Positions 26,971 to 36,306 of a stretch of DNA of 64,000 nucleotides are shown here, in pieces. Numbering within the stretch: the first letter of the stretch is position 1; each line of letters opens with the position of its first letter. Position numbers and translations under genes: made by a program. Below the pieces are notes generated by a model. The model was not told the DNA's origin. It was given only the letters and a program-made list of their open reading frames with translations, and made no database searches. This DNA comes from Kordia periserrulae (GTDB lineage Bacteria; Bacteroidota; Bacteroidia; Flavobacteriales; Flavobacteriaceae): assembly GCF_003054265.1 (NCBI RefSeq), contig NZ_QBKT01000007.1:62001-126000 (forward strand). The letters run 5' to 3'.

Positions 26971-26999
26971 TGTCATTCCTGCGTAGGCAGGAATCCATT
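26971..26999. repeat. Dispersed repeat family 1, copy 3
   Basis: TGTCATTCCTGC-GTAG-GCAGGAATCCATT. The hairpin is almost identical to the copy at 39717. Confidence 0.75.
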
Positions 27000-27059
27000 A
27001 GTTGCTCTTTAAGTAAAATGACATCATTTCTATAATCTTATCTCATAAACTTATAAACA

Positions 27060-27088
27060 AAAAAACCGAGCAAATTGCTCGGTTTTTC
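27060..27088 (-). terminator. Terminator after the TerB gene
   Basis: Stem ACCGAGCAA / TTGCTCGGT flanked by A- and T-runs, 20 bases past the minus-strand stop; symmetrical enough to work in both directions. Confidence 0.85.
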
Positions 27089-27107
27089 ACATATATATCG
27101 CTAAAAA

Positions 27108-27539
27108 CTAACGATTCATATTTCTAATTTCATCTTTAAAATCTTCGCTATCAACACCTTTCCCAACTAGCATTAATGCTTTATGTACGATGTACGCGAC
27201 ATTTTCAGGAGAAAATCCTAATCCGATTCCCAAACGCTCTAACATTACCGTTTGTTTTGGTCCTAATTCGTGGTCTGCATATACCATTCGAGCCAAATCA
27301 TACAAACGTTCCAAACGTTCACTGTACATGGTTGGTGGATTAATTGGATGCGATTTATAATCTTTCAAAATCGCTTTATAATCGCTTTCCGAGATATCCA
27401 AATTACTTGCCATTCTATCTAAAAAAGCTTTTTCTTCGTCTGTTATAACGCCGTCACTCATTGCTACGCGAACAATGGCTGCAAAGTGGTCTTGATTTCT
27501 TTCGCGAAATCCACTTGAATATAAATCTGATATAGACAT
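27108..27539 (-). CDS. TerB family protein
   Basis: 143 aa, all-helical. It resembles the TerB/tellurite-resistance fold: ERNQDHFAAIVRVAMSDGVI with TDEEKAFL, an acidic metal-binding-like turn. No terACDZ genes accompany it, so tellurite resistance should not be assumed. The role is unknown; related stand-alone TerB proteins are widespread in Bacteroidota. Its promoter region diverges from mfd. Confidence 0.8.
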   Translation of the reverse strand: MSISDLYSSGFRERNQDHFAAIVRVAMSDGVITDEEKAFLDRMASNLDISESDYKAILKDYKSHPINPPTMYSERLERLYDLARMVYADHELGPKQTVMLERLGIGLGFSPENVAYIVHKALMLVGKGVDSEDFKDEIRNMNR

Positions 27540-27558
27540 TTCTTAATATTTTGTCCTG

Positions 27559-27566
27559 CAAATATA
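27559..27566 (-). promoter_or_regulatory. Promoter -7 element of the TerB gene
   Basis: TATATTTG on the minus strand, a perfect TAnnTTTG, 20 bases before the ATG. Confidence 0.6.
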
Positions 27567-27630
27567 ATTATTCTGCTGTCTTTTTAAACAAAATTTTCGT
27601 GTGATTTTCTAGGGATTCTTTGGAGTTCAG

Positions 27631-27638
27631 TATATTTG
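27631..27638 (+). promoter_or_regulatory. Promoter -7 element of mfd
   Basis: TATATTTG, a perfect match. It lies inside the long open frame that begins at TTG 27620 and so rules out that start; the GTG at 27659 is about 15 bases beyond the expected transcription start. Confidence 0.65.
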
Positions 27639-27658
27639 CAACTAAATTTTTTACTACC

Positions 27659-30600
27659 GTGAGTATATCCAAAATCTCGCAGCATTTTTCACAATCTCCC
27701 GAACTCGGGAAATTGCGGGAAGCTATTGGCAAAAATCAAGAAAAAATACACCTTAAAGGCTTAACAGGTTCAAGTGTTTCCTTTGTCATTTCAGAAACCT
27801 TCAAGCAAAGTGACTTACCTTTTTTGCTAATTTTAGATGATAAAGAAGAAGCTGCCTATCATTTGAACGATTTAGAACATTTGCTGAATGATAAAGACGT
27901 GCTTTTTTATCCGGGAAGCTATCGCCGTCCGTATCAAATTGAGGAAACCGACAATGCCAATGTATTGCTTCGCGCAGAAGTGCTGAACCGAATCAATTCG
28001 CGAAAAAAACCATCGTTGATTGTCACCTATCCTGATGCATTGTTTGAAAAAGTGGTGACGCGAAAAGAACTGGAAAAAAACACCCTTAAAATCTCGCTCA
28101 ACGATAAATTATCGATTGATTTTGTCAACGAAACTCTATTTGAATATAACTTTCATCGCGTAGATTTTGTCACAGAACCTGGCGAATTTTCAGTGCGTGG
28201 TGGCATTGTAGATGTGTATTCCTTTTCCAATGACGAACCGTACCGAATTGAGTTTTTTGGCGATGAAGTAGACAGCATTCGTACGTTTGATGTGGAAACG
28301 CAACTCTCTACCGAAAAGGTAAAAAAGATTAGCATCATTCCAAATGTGGAAAATAAAGCCTTGCAGGAATCGCGAGAAAGTTTTTTAAAATACATTCCAG
28401 GCAAAACAATTGTCTTAGCGAAAAATACCGAGTTGCTCTTGTCGCGAATTGATAAATTATTTAAAAAAGCTACAGACGCTTTCGCGGAATTATCCGAAGA
28501 CATCAAACACAATACGCCAGAAGAATTATTCTGTACAAAAAACCTGTTGCAACAGCAATTTGCAGACTATACAATGGTTGAATTGACCGGAAATCCGTTG
28601 TTAAAAGCTGATACGTTTATCAATTTTAATACGACACCACAACCGTCATTCAATCGTCAATTTGATTTATTGATTGAAAATTTAGATGAAAATCGCGAAA
28701 AAGGCTATATCAATTACATCACATGTACCAGCGAACAACAAGCTAAACGTTTTGACGATATTTTTAAAGATGTGGGACAAAAAGTGCATTATGAAACTGT
28801 CGTACTTCCACTCTATCAAGGTTTTGTAGATCACCAACAAAAAATCGTTTGCTACACCGATCATCAAATTTTTGAGCGTTATCACAAGTTTCACTTGAAA
28901 AATGGCTATGCCAAAAAACAAGCCATCACGCTGAAAGAATTGACCAATTTAGAAGTGGGCGATTATGTCACGCATATTGATCATGGAATTGGAAAATTTG
29001 GCGGTTTAAAAAAGATTGACGTAGAAGGCAAAAAGCAAGAAGCTATCAAACTGATTTACGGCGAGCGCGATATTTTATACCTCAGTATTCATTCGCTACA
29101 TAAAATTTCAAAATACAACGGAAAAGACGGAAAACCACCAAAAATATACAAACTTGGTTCTGGAGCTTGGAAAAAATTAAAGCAAAAAACCAAGGCACGC
29201 GTGAAGCATATTGCGTACAATTTAATTGAATTATACGCCAAACGACGCATGCAAAAAGGAATTCAATACGGTCCTGACACGTACATGCAACACGAGTTGG
29301 AAGCATCGTTTATTTATGAAGATACGCCCGATCAATCGAAAGCGACACAAGATGTCAAAGCCGATATGGAAAGCGAACGCCCAATGGACAGATTGGTTTG
29401 TGGCGATGTTGGTTTTGGAAAAACGGAAGTCGCCATCCGAGCTGCGTTTAAAGCGGTAGACAACGGAAAACAAGTGGCGGTATTAGTGCCAACTACTATT
29501 TTGGCATTTCAACATTTTAAAACCTTTAGCGAGCGTTTGGAAGATATGCCAGTAACGATTAATTATTTGAACCGTTTCCGAAGTGCCAAACAACGCAATG
29601 AAGTACTGAAAGGACTCGAAAAAGGAAGCGTAGATATCGTTATTGGTACGCATCAATTGGTGAACAAAGCTGTAAAATTTAAAGATTTAGGTTTGTTAAT
29701 TGTTGATGAAGAACAAAAGTTTGGCGTGGCTGTAAAAGACAAACTCAAAACCATCAAAGAAAATGTAGATACGCTTACGTTGACAGCAACACCAATTCCG
29801 CGAACGCTCCAATTCAGTTTGATGGCAGCGCGCGATTTGTCTGTAATTACCACGCCGCCACCAAACCGCTATCCGATTGAATCGCATGTAATTCGTTTTC
29901 AAGAGGAAACCATTCGTGATGCGGTGAGTTATGAAATTCAGCGCGGTGGACAAGTGTTTTTTATTCACAACCGTATTGAAAATATCAAAGAAGTCGCGGG
30001 AATGATTCAACGTTTGGTGCCAGATGCCAAAATTGGAATCGGTCACGGACAAATGGACGGAAAGAAACTCGAAAAACTCATGTTGTCGTTTATGAATGGA
30101 GAGTTTGACGTGTTGGTTTCTACCACCATTATTGAAAGCGGTTTGGATGTACCAAACGCCAATACCATTTTTATCAACAACGCCAATAATTTTGGACTGA
30201 GCGATTTACACCAAATGCGCGGTCGTGTAGGGCGAAGCAATAAGAAAGCTTTTTGCTATTTCATTACGCCGCCAGATTCAGTCATGACACAAGATGCGCG
30301 CAAACGTATCAATGCATTGGTGCAATTTTCTGCGTTGGGAAGCGGATTTAATATTGCGATGAAAGATTTGGAAATTCGTGGCGCAGGCGATTTGCTCGGT
30401 GGCGAACAAAGCGGATTTATCAATGAAATTGGTTTTGATACCTATCAAAAAATCTTGAACGAAACCATTGAAGAGCTAAAAGAAAATGAGTTTAAGGAAT
30501 TGTATGAATCGCAAGAAAGCAAGAAAGATAAGGTGTTTTTAAAAGAAACACAGATTGATAGCGATTTTGAATTGTTGTTCCCTGATGCGTACATCAACAC

Positions 30601-31000
30601 GGTTACAGAGCGTTTGGTATTGTACAACAAACTCAGCGATTTGAAAACGGAAGAAGAATTACAAACTTTTGAAGAAGAGCTGATTGACAGATTCGGTCCG
30701 TTGCCAAAACCTGCCGTTGCGTTGTTAGATTCCGTTCGTATCAAATGGATTGCCACACGATTTGGCTTGGAGAAAATCATCATGAAAAAAGGCAAAATGG
30801 TGTGTTATTTTATTTCTGATCAGCAATCAGCATTCTACCAAAGCGAAAACTTTACCAGAGTCTTGCAATTTGTGCAACAAAACCCACATATTTGTAAAAT
30901 GAAAGAAAAGCAAACACGTAATGGCTTGCGCTTATTGCTTACTTTTGAAAAAATCACCTCAGCAAAAAAGGCACTACAAGCATTGGAAAAAATAGTGTAA
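27659..31000 (+). CDS. mfd: Transcription-repair coupling factor
   Basis: 1113 aa from the GTG at 27659. A DNA translocase that removes stalled RNA polymerase and recruits UvrA. Domains in order: UvrB-like N-terminus, RNA-polymerase-interacting domain (GDYVTHIDHGIGKFGGL), helicase domains with Walker A GDVGFGKTEVA, the DEEQ box and LTATPIPRTLQ, the QMRGRVGRS motif, and a C-terminal TRCF domain. The GTG start is preferred because a TATATTTG promoter lies between it and the earlier TTG. Confidence 0.96.
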   Translation: MSISKISQHFSQSPELGKLREAIGKNQEKIHLKGLTGSSVSFVISETFKQSDLPFLLILDDKEEAAYHLNDLEHLLNDKDVLFYPGSYRRPYQIEETDNANVLLRAEVLNRINSRKKPSLIVTYPDALFEKVVTRKELEKNTLKISLNDKLSIDFVNETLFEYNFHRVDFVTEPGEFSVRGGIVDVYSFSNDEPYRIEFFGDEVDSIRTFDVETQLSTEKVKKISIIPNVENKALQESRESFLKYIPGKTIVLAKNTELLLSRIDKLFKKATDAFAELSEDIKHNTPEELFCTKNLLQQQFADYTMVELTGNPLLKADTFINFNTTPQPSFNRQFDLLIENLDENREKGYINYITCTSEQQAKRFDDIFKDVGQKVHYETVVLPLYQGFVDHQQKIVCYTDHQIFERYHKFHLKNGYAKKQAITLKELTNLEVGDYVTHIDHGIGKFGGLKKIDVEGKKQEAIKLIYGERDILYLSIHSLHKISKYNGKDGKPPKIYKLGSGAWKKLKQKTKARVKHIAYNLIELYAKRRMQKGIQYGPDTYMQHELEASFIYEDTPDQSKATQDVKADMESERPMDRLVCGDVGFGKTEVAIRAAFKAVDNGKQVAVLVPTTILAFQHFKTFSERLEDMPVTINYLNRFRSAKQRNEVLKGLEKGSVDIVIGTHQLVNKAVKFKDLGLLIVDEEQKFGVAVKDKLKTIKENVDTLTLTATPIPRTLQFSLMAARDLSVITTPPPNRYPIESHVIRFQEETIRDAVSYEIQRGGQVFFIHNRIENIKEVAGMIQRLVPDAKIGIGHGQMDGKKLEKLMLSFMNGEFDVLVSTTIIESGLDVPNANTIFINNANNFGLSDLHQMRGRVGRSNKKAFCYFITPPDSVMTQDARKRINALVQFSALGSGFNIAMKDLEIRGAGDLLGGEQSGFINEIGFDTYQKILNETIEELKENEFKELYESQESKKDKVFLKETQIDSDFELLFPDAYINTVTERLVLYNKLSDLKTEEELQTFEEELIDRFGPLPKPAVALLDSVRIKWIATRFGLEKIIMKKGKMVCYFISDQQSAFYQSENFTRVLQFVQQNPHICKMKEKQTRNGLRLLLTFEKITSAKKALQALEKIV

Positions 31001-31045
31001 TTTGCTTTGGCTTACTTTTTGAATAGACACAGAAAAAAGAACATT

Positions 31046-32371
31046 ATGATTAAAAAAATACTTTGTTTTCTCTTCTTAATTCCGCTGTGCTTGCAGGCAC
31101 AACAAACCATGACAGGCACGTTTGCTCCTGCCGAAAATTTTAAGTGGTTTATTATATACAAGCTGAAAACCACGCGTCAAGAATATGTTGCCAATGGTAA
31201 AATTACCGAAGGAAAGTTGAACTATACTTTTGAAGCTTCTGCCGAAAAAGGCATGTATCGTTTGGTGTATGGTTTGCCACAAGAAGAGAAAAATTTTGAT
31301 TTTATCTACAGTGGTGAAGAAGACATTGTATTTAATTTTTCAGACGAACAACTCGATTTTACCGCTTCTAAAGAGAACCAATTACACACGTCCTATTTTG
31401 CTAATATAAACGAAGCCAAGCGCATGATTAATTCGTATTATCAAAGTGGCGATACGAATAAAGAATCGTTTTTAGAAATTTTTAAATCTATCAACACGCT
31501 GCAAGAAACCTTTGAAAAAGAAGCTAAAGGAACTATTGCGTACAACTTTATCAAAGCGAGTCGCACCTACATTCCAACGAGTTATGAAACGCCGCAAACG
31601 ATGGTTTCCAATATTAAAAAGCACTATTTTGACGCTGTAGATTTTACCAATCCTGTACTGCAAAACTCTGATTTTATTGCTGAAAAAGTATCTAATTATG
31701 TGTTTACAGCATTGCCAATGAAAGAGTTTACAGGAGCAGAATTGGTTGCTGAATACAAAAAGAATATCGCTACGGTTGTTGAAAAAATGCAGGCCGTTCC
31801 TGCAGATTATAAAAAAACGTTATTGTACGTATTATGGGAGCAAATGGTGATGGTTGAAAATCAAGAAATTGCAATTCATATTGGAAACACCTATTTAAAA
31901 CCAATTGCCAAACAACTCAACGACGATGTACTTGTAGAAAAAGTGAATGTTTACGAACGATTGGCTATTGGACAAAAAGCACCTGAAATCTCGTGGACAA
32001 AAGACAATAAAACACACAAATTAAGCGAGTTAGATTCCGCAGAAAATTACATTATCGTGTTTTGGAGTAGCGGATGTTCACATTGTTTGATGGAAATGCC
32101 AAAGCTCAAAACCTTTGTCAATTCTAAAGAAAAAGGAACCATCAAAGTAATTGCTATTGGTTTGGAAGACGAACGCGAAAATTGGGCAAATGAAAGCTCG
32201 TTTTATCCAGAATTCATTCACATTTTAGGATTGGACAAGTGGGACAATGAAATTGGAAACTTGTACGATGTTACAGCAACACCGACATTTTTTGTGCTTG
32301 ATAAAGACAAACGCATCATTGCAAAACCGTATGGTGTAAAAGAATTGAAGGAGTTTTACACTAAAAAGTAA
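31046..32371 (+). CDS. TlpA-like thiol:disulfide oxidoreductase, exported
   Basis: 441 aa from the ATG at 31046. Signal peptide about 1-21 (KKILCFLFLIPLCLQAQ). Residues 22-300 form a DUF4369-like or uncharacterised N-terminal region, followed by an AhpC/TSA-Redoxin thioredoxin fold (about 310-441) with the redox site CSHC in SSGCSHCLMEMPK and the cis-Pro in VTATPTFFV. Periplasmic, probably reducing or exchanging disulfides in an envelope protein. A strong terminator follows the stop directly. Confidence 0.88.
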   Translation: MIKKILCFLFLIPLCLQAQQTMTGTFAPAENFKWFIIYKLKTTRQEYVANGKITEGKLNYTFEASAEKGMYRLVYGLPQEEKNFDFIYSGEEDIVFNFSDEQLDFTASKENQLHTSYFANINEAKRMINSYYQSGDTNKESFLEIFKSINTLQETFEKEAKGTIAYNFIKASRTYIPTSYETPQTMVSNIKKHYFDAVDFTNPVLQNSDFIAEKVSNYVFTALPMKEFTGAELVAEYKKNIATVVEKMQAVPADYKKTLLYVLWEQMVMVENQEIAIHIGNTYLKPIAKQLNDDVLVEKVNVYERLAIGQKAPEISWTKDNKTHKLSELDSAENYIIVFWSSGCSHCLMEMPKLKTFVNSKEKGTIKVIAIGLEDERENWANESSFYPEFIHILGLDKWDNEIGNLYDVTATPTFFVLDKDKRIIAKPYGVKELKEFYTKK

Positions 32372-32377
32372 AAAATA

Positions 32378-32412
32378 AAATCCCGCTCTGATAAGGAGCG
32401 GGATTTCTCGTA
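32378..32412 (+). terminator. Terminator after the TlpA-like gene
   Basis: Eleven-base stem AAATCCCGCTC / GAGCGGGATTT with a seven-base loop. Confidence 0.9.
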
Positions 32413-32872
32413 AAACTAAAATTACGCAAAGAAGTTTTAATTTCAATATCTGATACATCTAATTTTCATAAAGAAATTGCCCTAAGATGTATCTGCCTAC
32501 TAAACAGAAATTGTCAATTCTTCCACGCAAACTTTTATATATAAATAATATACTGTCCAAAACAGTATCTTAATGTATACAAGAACATGCAGCGCATAAA
32601 ATGCCTGTACAAATTTGTAATATCAAATGTAATTGTCTTCTAAAATGATTCTCTTAAAGAATCTATGAAAAGGTGGTCGTTAGGGGTAACGTATGTGTAG
32701 AAATACACTTCTATATTATGCTTAAAATTGCGGCTAAACTATTTCAACTAAGAAACAAAATACGAAATTATAGTTCTACAAAACAAACTTCCGAATTAAA
32801 ATTGAAGCAAAACAGCGTAAAAACACCTGTTTTTTCATTAATTATAATCTCCTGTGAGATTTTAATTTGATT
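32413..32872 (+). other. Long gene-poor region with possible RiPP-leader remnants
   Basis: About 460 bases without a convincing gene. It holds two inverted repeats (32452-32493, arms GATACATCT / AGATGTATC; 32550-32568, ATACTGT / ACAGTAT). A frame from 32413 reads KLKLRKEVLISISD, resembling Bacteroidota RiPP leaders, but it has no start codon. A 65-codon frame at 32673-32870 contains SELKLKQNSVKT. These could be decayed precursor genes or chance in AT-rich DNA. Confidence 0.25.
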
Positions 32873-32875
32873 TGC

Positions 32876-33535
32876 TTAAAGCGATTTCAAGTTTTTAATG
32901 ACCGTAAATGCTTTATCAACTTGCTCGTCGTTGACCAAAATGGTAAATTCGTTGGTTGTTGAAATGACTTCGTAAATGTTGACACCTTCCCAAGAAAGTC
33001 GCTGAAAAATAAAGTAATAAATGCCAGGTACATTCACATTGTCTTTTGGCAGTTTGACTGTGATAGAGGATAAATTTTCTTGTTTTTCGAGTAAAATTTC
33101 ATTCTTAAAGGCAGACGCAACCAATTCAGCAACCTCACTACTCACCACAATATTTGATTCGTTGACGCCACGCGAAGAAGTATAAAAAACGGTGTTCAAT
33201 CCTTCTATTTCCGACATGAAATTCGCTTGAGCTTTTAACAAAGTTTCAGAAACTTTAAATGTATAATCATTTAAGGAAGAACGCACGGTAATTTCCCCAA
33301 TATTGCGCACAAATTTCAAAACGCGATGCGTTACACGAAATTCCAATTCTGATGACAATCGTTTTAACGCCATCACAATAGCACCATTTTTCACTTCTTT
33401 TCCCAATTGATGCTCTATTTCAGGCTTAATTAATCGTGATAATGACGTTAAATTAATGATTCCTTGCGACAAAGCACTTGACAAAAAAGGCTTGGTTTTG
33501 ATGTACTCTTCTACAATAGATGAAATGGTTTTCAT
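32876..33535 (-). CDS. ACT-domain protein of unknown function
   Basis: 219 aa. Residues 1-75 look like a small helical domain (IVEEYIKTKPFLSSALSQG, then LSRLIKPEIEHQLGKEVK). The C-terminal half has ACT-like repeats similar to the regulatory part of aspartate kinases (SSITVKLPKDNVNVPGIYYF, VNIYEVISTTNEFTILVND). No catalytic kinase domain is present. It may sense an amino acid, but no ligand or target can be named. Monocistronic on the minus strand. Confidence 0.7.
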   Translation of the reverse strand: MKTISSIVEEYIKTKPFLSSALSQGIINLTSLSRLIKPEIEHQLGKEVKNGAIVMALKRLSSELEFRVTHRVLKFVRNIGEITVRSSLNDYTFKVSETLLKAQANFMSEIEGLNTVFYTSSRGVNESNIVVSSEVAELVASAFKNEILLEKQENLSSITVKLPKDNVNVPGIYYFIFQRLSWEGVNIYEVISTTNEFTILVNDEQVDKAFTVIKNLKSL

Positions 33536-33619
33536 GAACGCTCATATTTAAAAACTTCGCAAAAGTACAAACAGAAAATATTTTTTCAAAACAAATTGTT
33601 ATAATTGTAACACAGATTT

Positions 33620-33979
33620 TTAAAAATGATAAAAAGCGTCTTTTATGTGATTTAATGACATATTTCCGTTTTGCGCTAAAATGGCAATAACATCAAAACG
33701 TACTTCAACATCCAAATCGTTTTCAGTAATATAAAAATCGACCGCTTTTACCAACAATTGAATCTTCTTTTTACTCACAAATTCTTCAGGATTCCCAAAA
33801 TCGGCAGAAGTTCTCGTTTTTACTTCCACAACGGCAAGAATGTTTGCTTTTTGTGCAATAATATCAACTTCCGCTTTTTGAAATCGGTAATTCGTTTCCA
33901 AAACGGTATAGCCATTTTTGGTAAGATGCGAAACCGCCAATTTTTCGCCTTCAATGCCCAATTCGTTGTGTGTTGCCAT
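33620..33979 (-). CDS. YraN family (UPF0102) protein
   Basis: 119 aa, typical length. It has the restriction-endonuclease-like core of YraN: GEKLAVSHLTKNGYTVLETN, then AEVDIIAQ and VVEVKTR (Asp and Glu-x-Lys of a PD-(D/E)xK-like site). Biochemical role not established. Divergent from the methyltransferase gene at 34059. Confidence 0.9.
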   Translation of the reverse strand: MATHNELGIEGEKLAVSHLTKNGYTVLETNYRFQKAEVDIIAQKANILAVVEVKTRTSADFGNPEEFVSKKKIQLLVKAVDFYITENDLDVEVRFDVIAILAQNGNMSLNHIKDAFYHF

Positions 33980-34058
33980 GTAGTTGCTTGTAAAATTTCA
34001 CATAAAATACGTATCTTAAATTTACAAATCAACCAAAAACACCTAAAATTTACTACAA

Positions 34059-34847
34059 ATGAATGCCAAGTACGACGCTATTGGAAAAGGTTACAACGAT
34101 ACGCGAACAGCAGATCCGTATTTGCTTGAACGCTTGCACTATCACTTGAATCCAATCCACAAAGGTTGGTACTTAGACATTGGTTGCGGCACAGGAAATT
34201 ACACGTCCAAACTACATACGAAAGAAGCAAATTTCATTGGCGTTGATCCGTCTCAAAAAATGCTTGAAAAGGCGCAAAATTCCCATCCAGATATTGTGTG
34301 GAAATTAGGAACTGCAGAAAACATTCCACTAGAAAACAACAGTATGGAAGGTGTAATTGGAACCTTAACCTTACATCATTGGAGTGATTTAGAAAAAGGA
34401 TTTTCCGAACTATTTCGCGTGATGAAAAATTATACGAATGTGGTGTTTTTCACGGCAACTCCTGAACAAATGAAAGGCTATTGGCTCAATCATTATTTTC
34501 CAAAAATGATGGAAGCATCTATTGTACAAATGCCGTCGCTAGAGAAAATCACCCAAGCCATGAGTACTGCTGGATTTCCCGATGTGTATTTGGAAAGATA
34601 CTTTATTCAACCCGATTTGAAAGATCACTTTTTATATGTGGGCAAACACGACGCTCGTAAATATTTAGATGCTTCTATTCGCAATGGAATTTCCTCTTTT
34701 TCGCACTTAGCGCATCAAGAAGAAGTACAAAAAGGCTTGAAAATGCTGGAAAAAGACATCGCTTCTGGAGCAATTGACAACATCATCAAAAGTTACGAAA
34801 ACCACAAAGGCGATTATCTATTTTTGTTGAGTCAAAAGGAAGTGTGA
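34059..34847 (+). CDS. Class I SAM-dependent methyltransferase
   Basis: 262 aa. The SAM-binding motif YLDIGCGTGNYTSKL is near residues 36-50, followed by the acidic second strand (IGVDPSQKMLEKAQ) and post-motif GTLTLHHWSDLEKGF, all typical of the Methyltransf_11/25 group. The C-terminal helical half is substrate-specific and gives no clue to the target. Confidence 0.85.
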   Translation: MNAKYDAIGKGYNDTRTADPYLLERLHYHLNPIHKGWYLDIGCGTGNYTSKLHTKEANFIGVDPSQKMLEKAQNSHPDIVWKLGTAENIPLENNSMEGVIGTLTLHHWSDLEKGFSELFRVMKNYTNVVFFTATPEQMKGYWLNHYFPKMMEASIVQMPSLEKITQAMSTAGFPDVYLERYFIQPDLKDHFLYVGKHDARKYLDASIRNGISSFSHLAHQEEVQKGLKMLEKDIASGAIDNIIKSYENHKGDYLFLLSQKEV

Positions 34848-34911
34848 TTTTAACTTGGGTTCGATATAAGAAATTTCTATTTTTCACTTAAATCACTTGT
34901 AAACAAACACA

Positions 34912-34935
34912 TGTCAGGTCGAGCGCAGTCGAGAA
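34912..34935. repeat. Dispersed repeat family 2, copy 4, overlapping a gene end
   Basis: ATGTCAGGTCGAGCGCAGTCGAGA. This copy lies across the stop codon of the LD-carboxypeptidase gene and supplies its final residues (SRLRST and stop). Confidence 0.65.
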
Positions 34936-35831
34936 CACTTCGAAAAACTCAATTGCACCTCAGAATCAACTTCCAACGTGACTTTTCTCCCAAAAATCAA
35001 CGCACGATTGTCGTCCAAATGTCCCGCAGGAAAGTTAAAACAAATTGGAAAATTGTATTCGGAAGTAATATCTAAAATAATTTCATGCGCGTTTTTTCCA
35101 AACGGAATGGTATTATCGTGCATATCGGTCATGCCGCCAACAATCAATCCTGCTAAATTGTCAAAATAACCGTTGCGTTTCAAGTTCATCAACATTCGGT
35201 CAACATGATACAAATACTCGTCTAAATCTTCTAAAAACAGCACTTTTCCGTTCGTATGCAAACTTAAATTAGAGCCCAACATGCTGTACAACATGCTCAA
35301 ATTTCCACCAATCAATTCGCCCGAAGCAACTCCTTTTTTATTATAAGTTACTGCTGGAATCGTATAGTGTAGGCTTTCGCCAAAAAGTACATTGCGCAAA
35401 CTTTCCAACGACGCTTCACTATTTTTTGGAACATTAATTGGCATGGTAGCGTGCAGACTTTCAAAACGCAATTGCTGTGCTTTGCTGTGCAACACGGTTA
35501 CATCTGAATAACCAATAATCCATTTAGGTTGTTGTACAAACCTTGAAAAATCTATGCTATCAATCATACGAATCGTTCCATAACCGCCACGCGCGCACCA
35601 TATAGCGTCAATGGTATCATCGTCCAAAAACTGTTGAAAATTTTCAATTCGCGCCGCATCATCTCCTGCAAACTGATGTGCTTCAAGATCAATCGTAGTG
35701 CCAAGCACTACTTTCAAATCCCAACTGTGCAGCAGCTCAATCGCAGCTTCAACTTCAGGAATCGAAATCTTTCGCGCAGTAGACAAAATACCTACAGTGG
35801 CCCCTTTGTGAAGTGGTTTTGGTGGTTTCAT
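34914..35831 (-). CDS. LD-carboxypeptidase (peptidase S66)
   Basis: 305 aa. It cleaves the terminal D-Ala from murein tetrapeptides during wall recycling. WCARGGYGTIRM and IIGYSDVTVLH (the Ser of GYSD is the likely nucleophile), the Glu of LEDLDEYLYHVDRM and the His of FPAGH complete the Ser-Glu-His triad. There is no signal peptide, so it acts in the cytosol. The last residues KCSRLRST are encoded by a dispersed repeat and are probably not ancestral. Confidence 0.9.
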   Translation of the reverse strand: MKPPKPLHKGATVGILSTARKISIPEVEAAIELLHSWDLKVVLGTTIDLEAHQFAGDDAARIENFQQFLDDDTIDAIWCARGGYGTIRMIDSIDFSRFVQQPKWIIGYSDVTVLHSKAQQLRFESLHATMPINVPKNSEASLESLRNVLFGESLHYTIPAVTYNKKGVASGELIGGNLSMLYSMLGSNLSLHTNGKVLFLEDLDEYLYHVDRMLMNLKRNGYFDNLAGLIVGGMTDMHDNTIPFGKNAHEIILDITSEYNFPICFNFPAGHLDDNRALIFGRKVTLEVDSEVQLSFSKCSRLRST

Positions 35832-35982
35832 AACTTAAAAATAATAGAAAAAATACAGTATTTCATTTTCAAGAAAAACAAAATTCATTTTTAGACGAGT
35901 TGCAAAAATCATCGTTTTGGTGAATTTAGAAATCAATAACTATTCTACATATAATTAATATCTAATTAAATCCTATCTTTAT

Positions 35983-36139
35983 ATCTTTTAATTTTTATTC
36001 TATAATCCATTACTAGATCTTTAATTTTATTCTATAATCCATTACTAGATCTTTAATTTTATTCTATAATCCATTACTAGATCTTTAATTTTATTCTATA
36101 ATCCATTACTAGGTCTTTAATTTTATTACTAATCCTTTA
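35983..36139 (+). repeat. 32-bp tandem repeat (about four copies) upstream of metG
   Basis: ATTACTAG recurs at 36009, 36041, 36073 and 36105, exactly 32 bases apart. Copies 2-4 are almost identical, copy 1 has two extra T, and a degenerate fifth follows. The unit runs ATCTTTAATTTTATTC, TATAATCC, ATTACTAG. There are no variable spacers, so it is not CRISPR. The rest of the 35832-36306 gap is AT-rich with no gene apart from the metG promoter. Confidence 0.9.
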
Positions 36140-36221
36140 ATTTAATCTCTAATATCATTTAGATTTTAATTAAATCTTTATTATTCTAATCTATTTCGAT
36201 ATTAAATCGTATCATAATTCC

Positions 36222-36229
36222 TATTTTTG
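36222..36229 (+). promoter_or_regulatory. Promoter -7 element of metG
   Basis: TATTTTTG matches TAnnTTTG. Transcription would start near 36235, leaving about 70 bases of leader before the ATG at 36307. Confidence 0.55.
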
Positions 36230-36306
36230 CATCTTTATCATTGAGGTTTCCCGTAACAAATATATATTACGGAAAACCACATTTTATTGAATTGAAAATA
36301 TACAAA

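Noticed and set aside
27620-27658. Upstream TTG extension of mfd
   Set aside because: A perfect TATATTTG promoter element lies within it; the GTG at 27659 fits.
35983-36139. CRISPR array
   Set aside because: Units are joined directly with no variable spacers and there are no cas genes; it is a simple tandem repeat.
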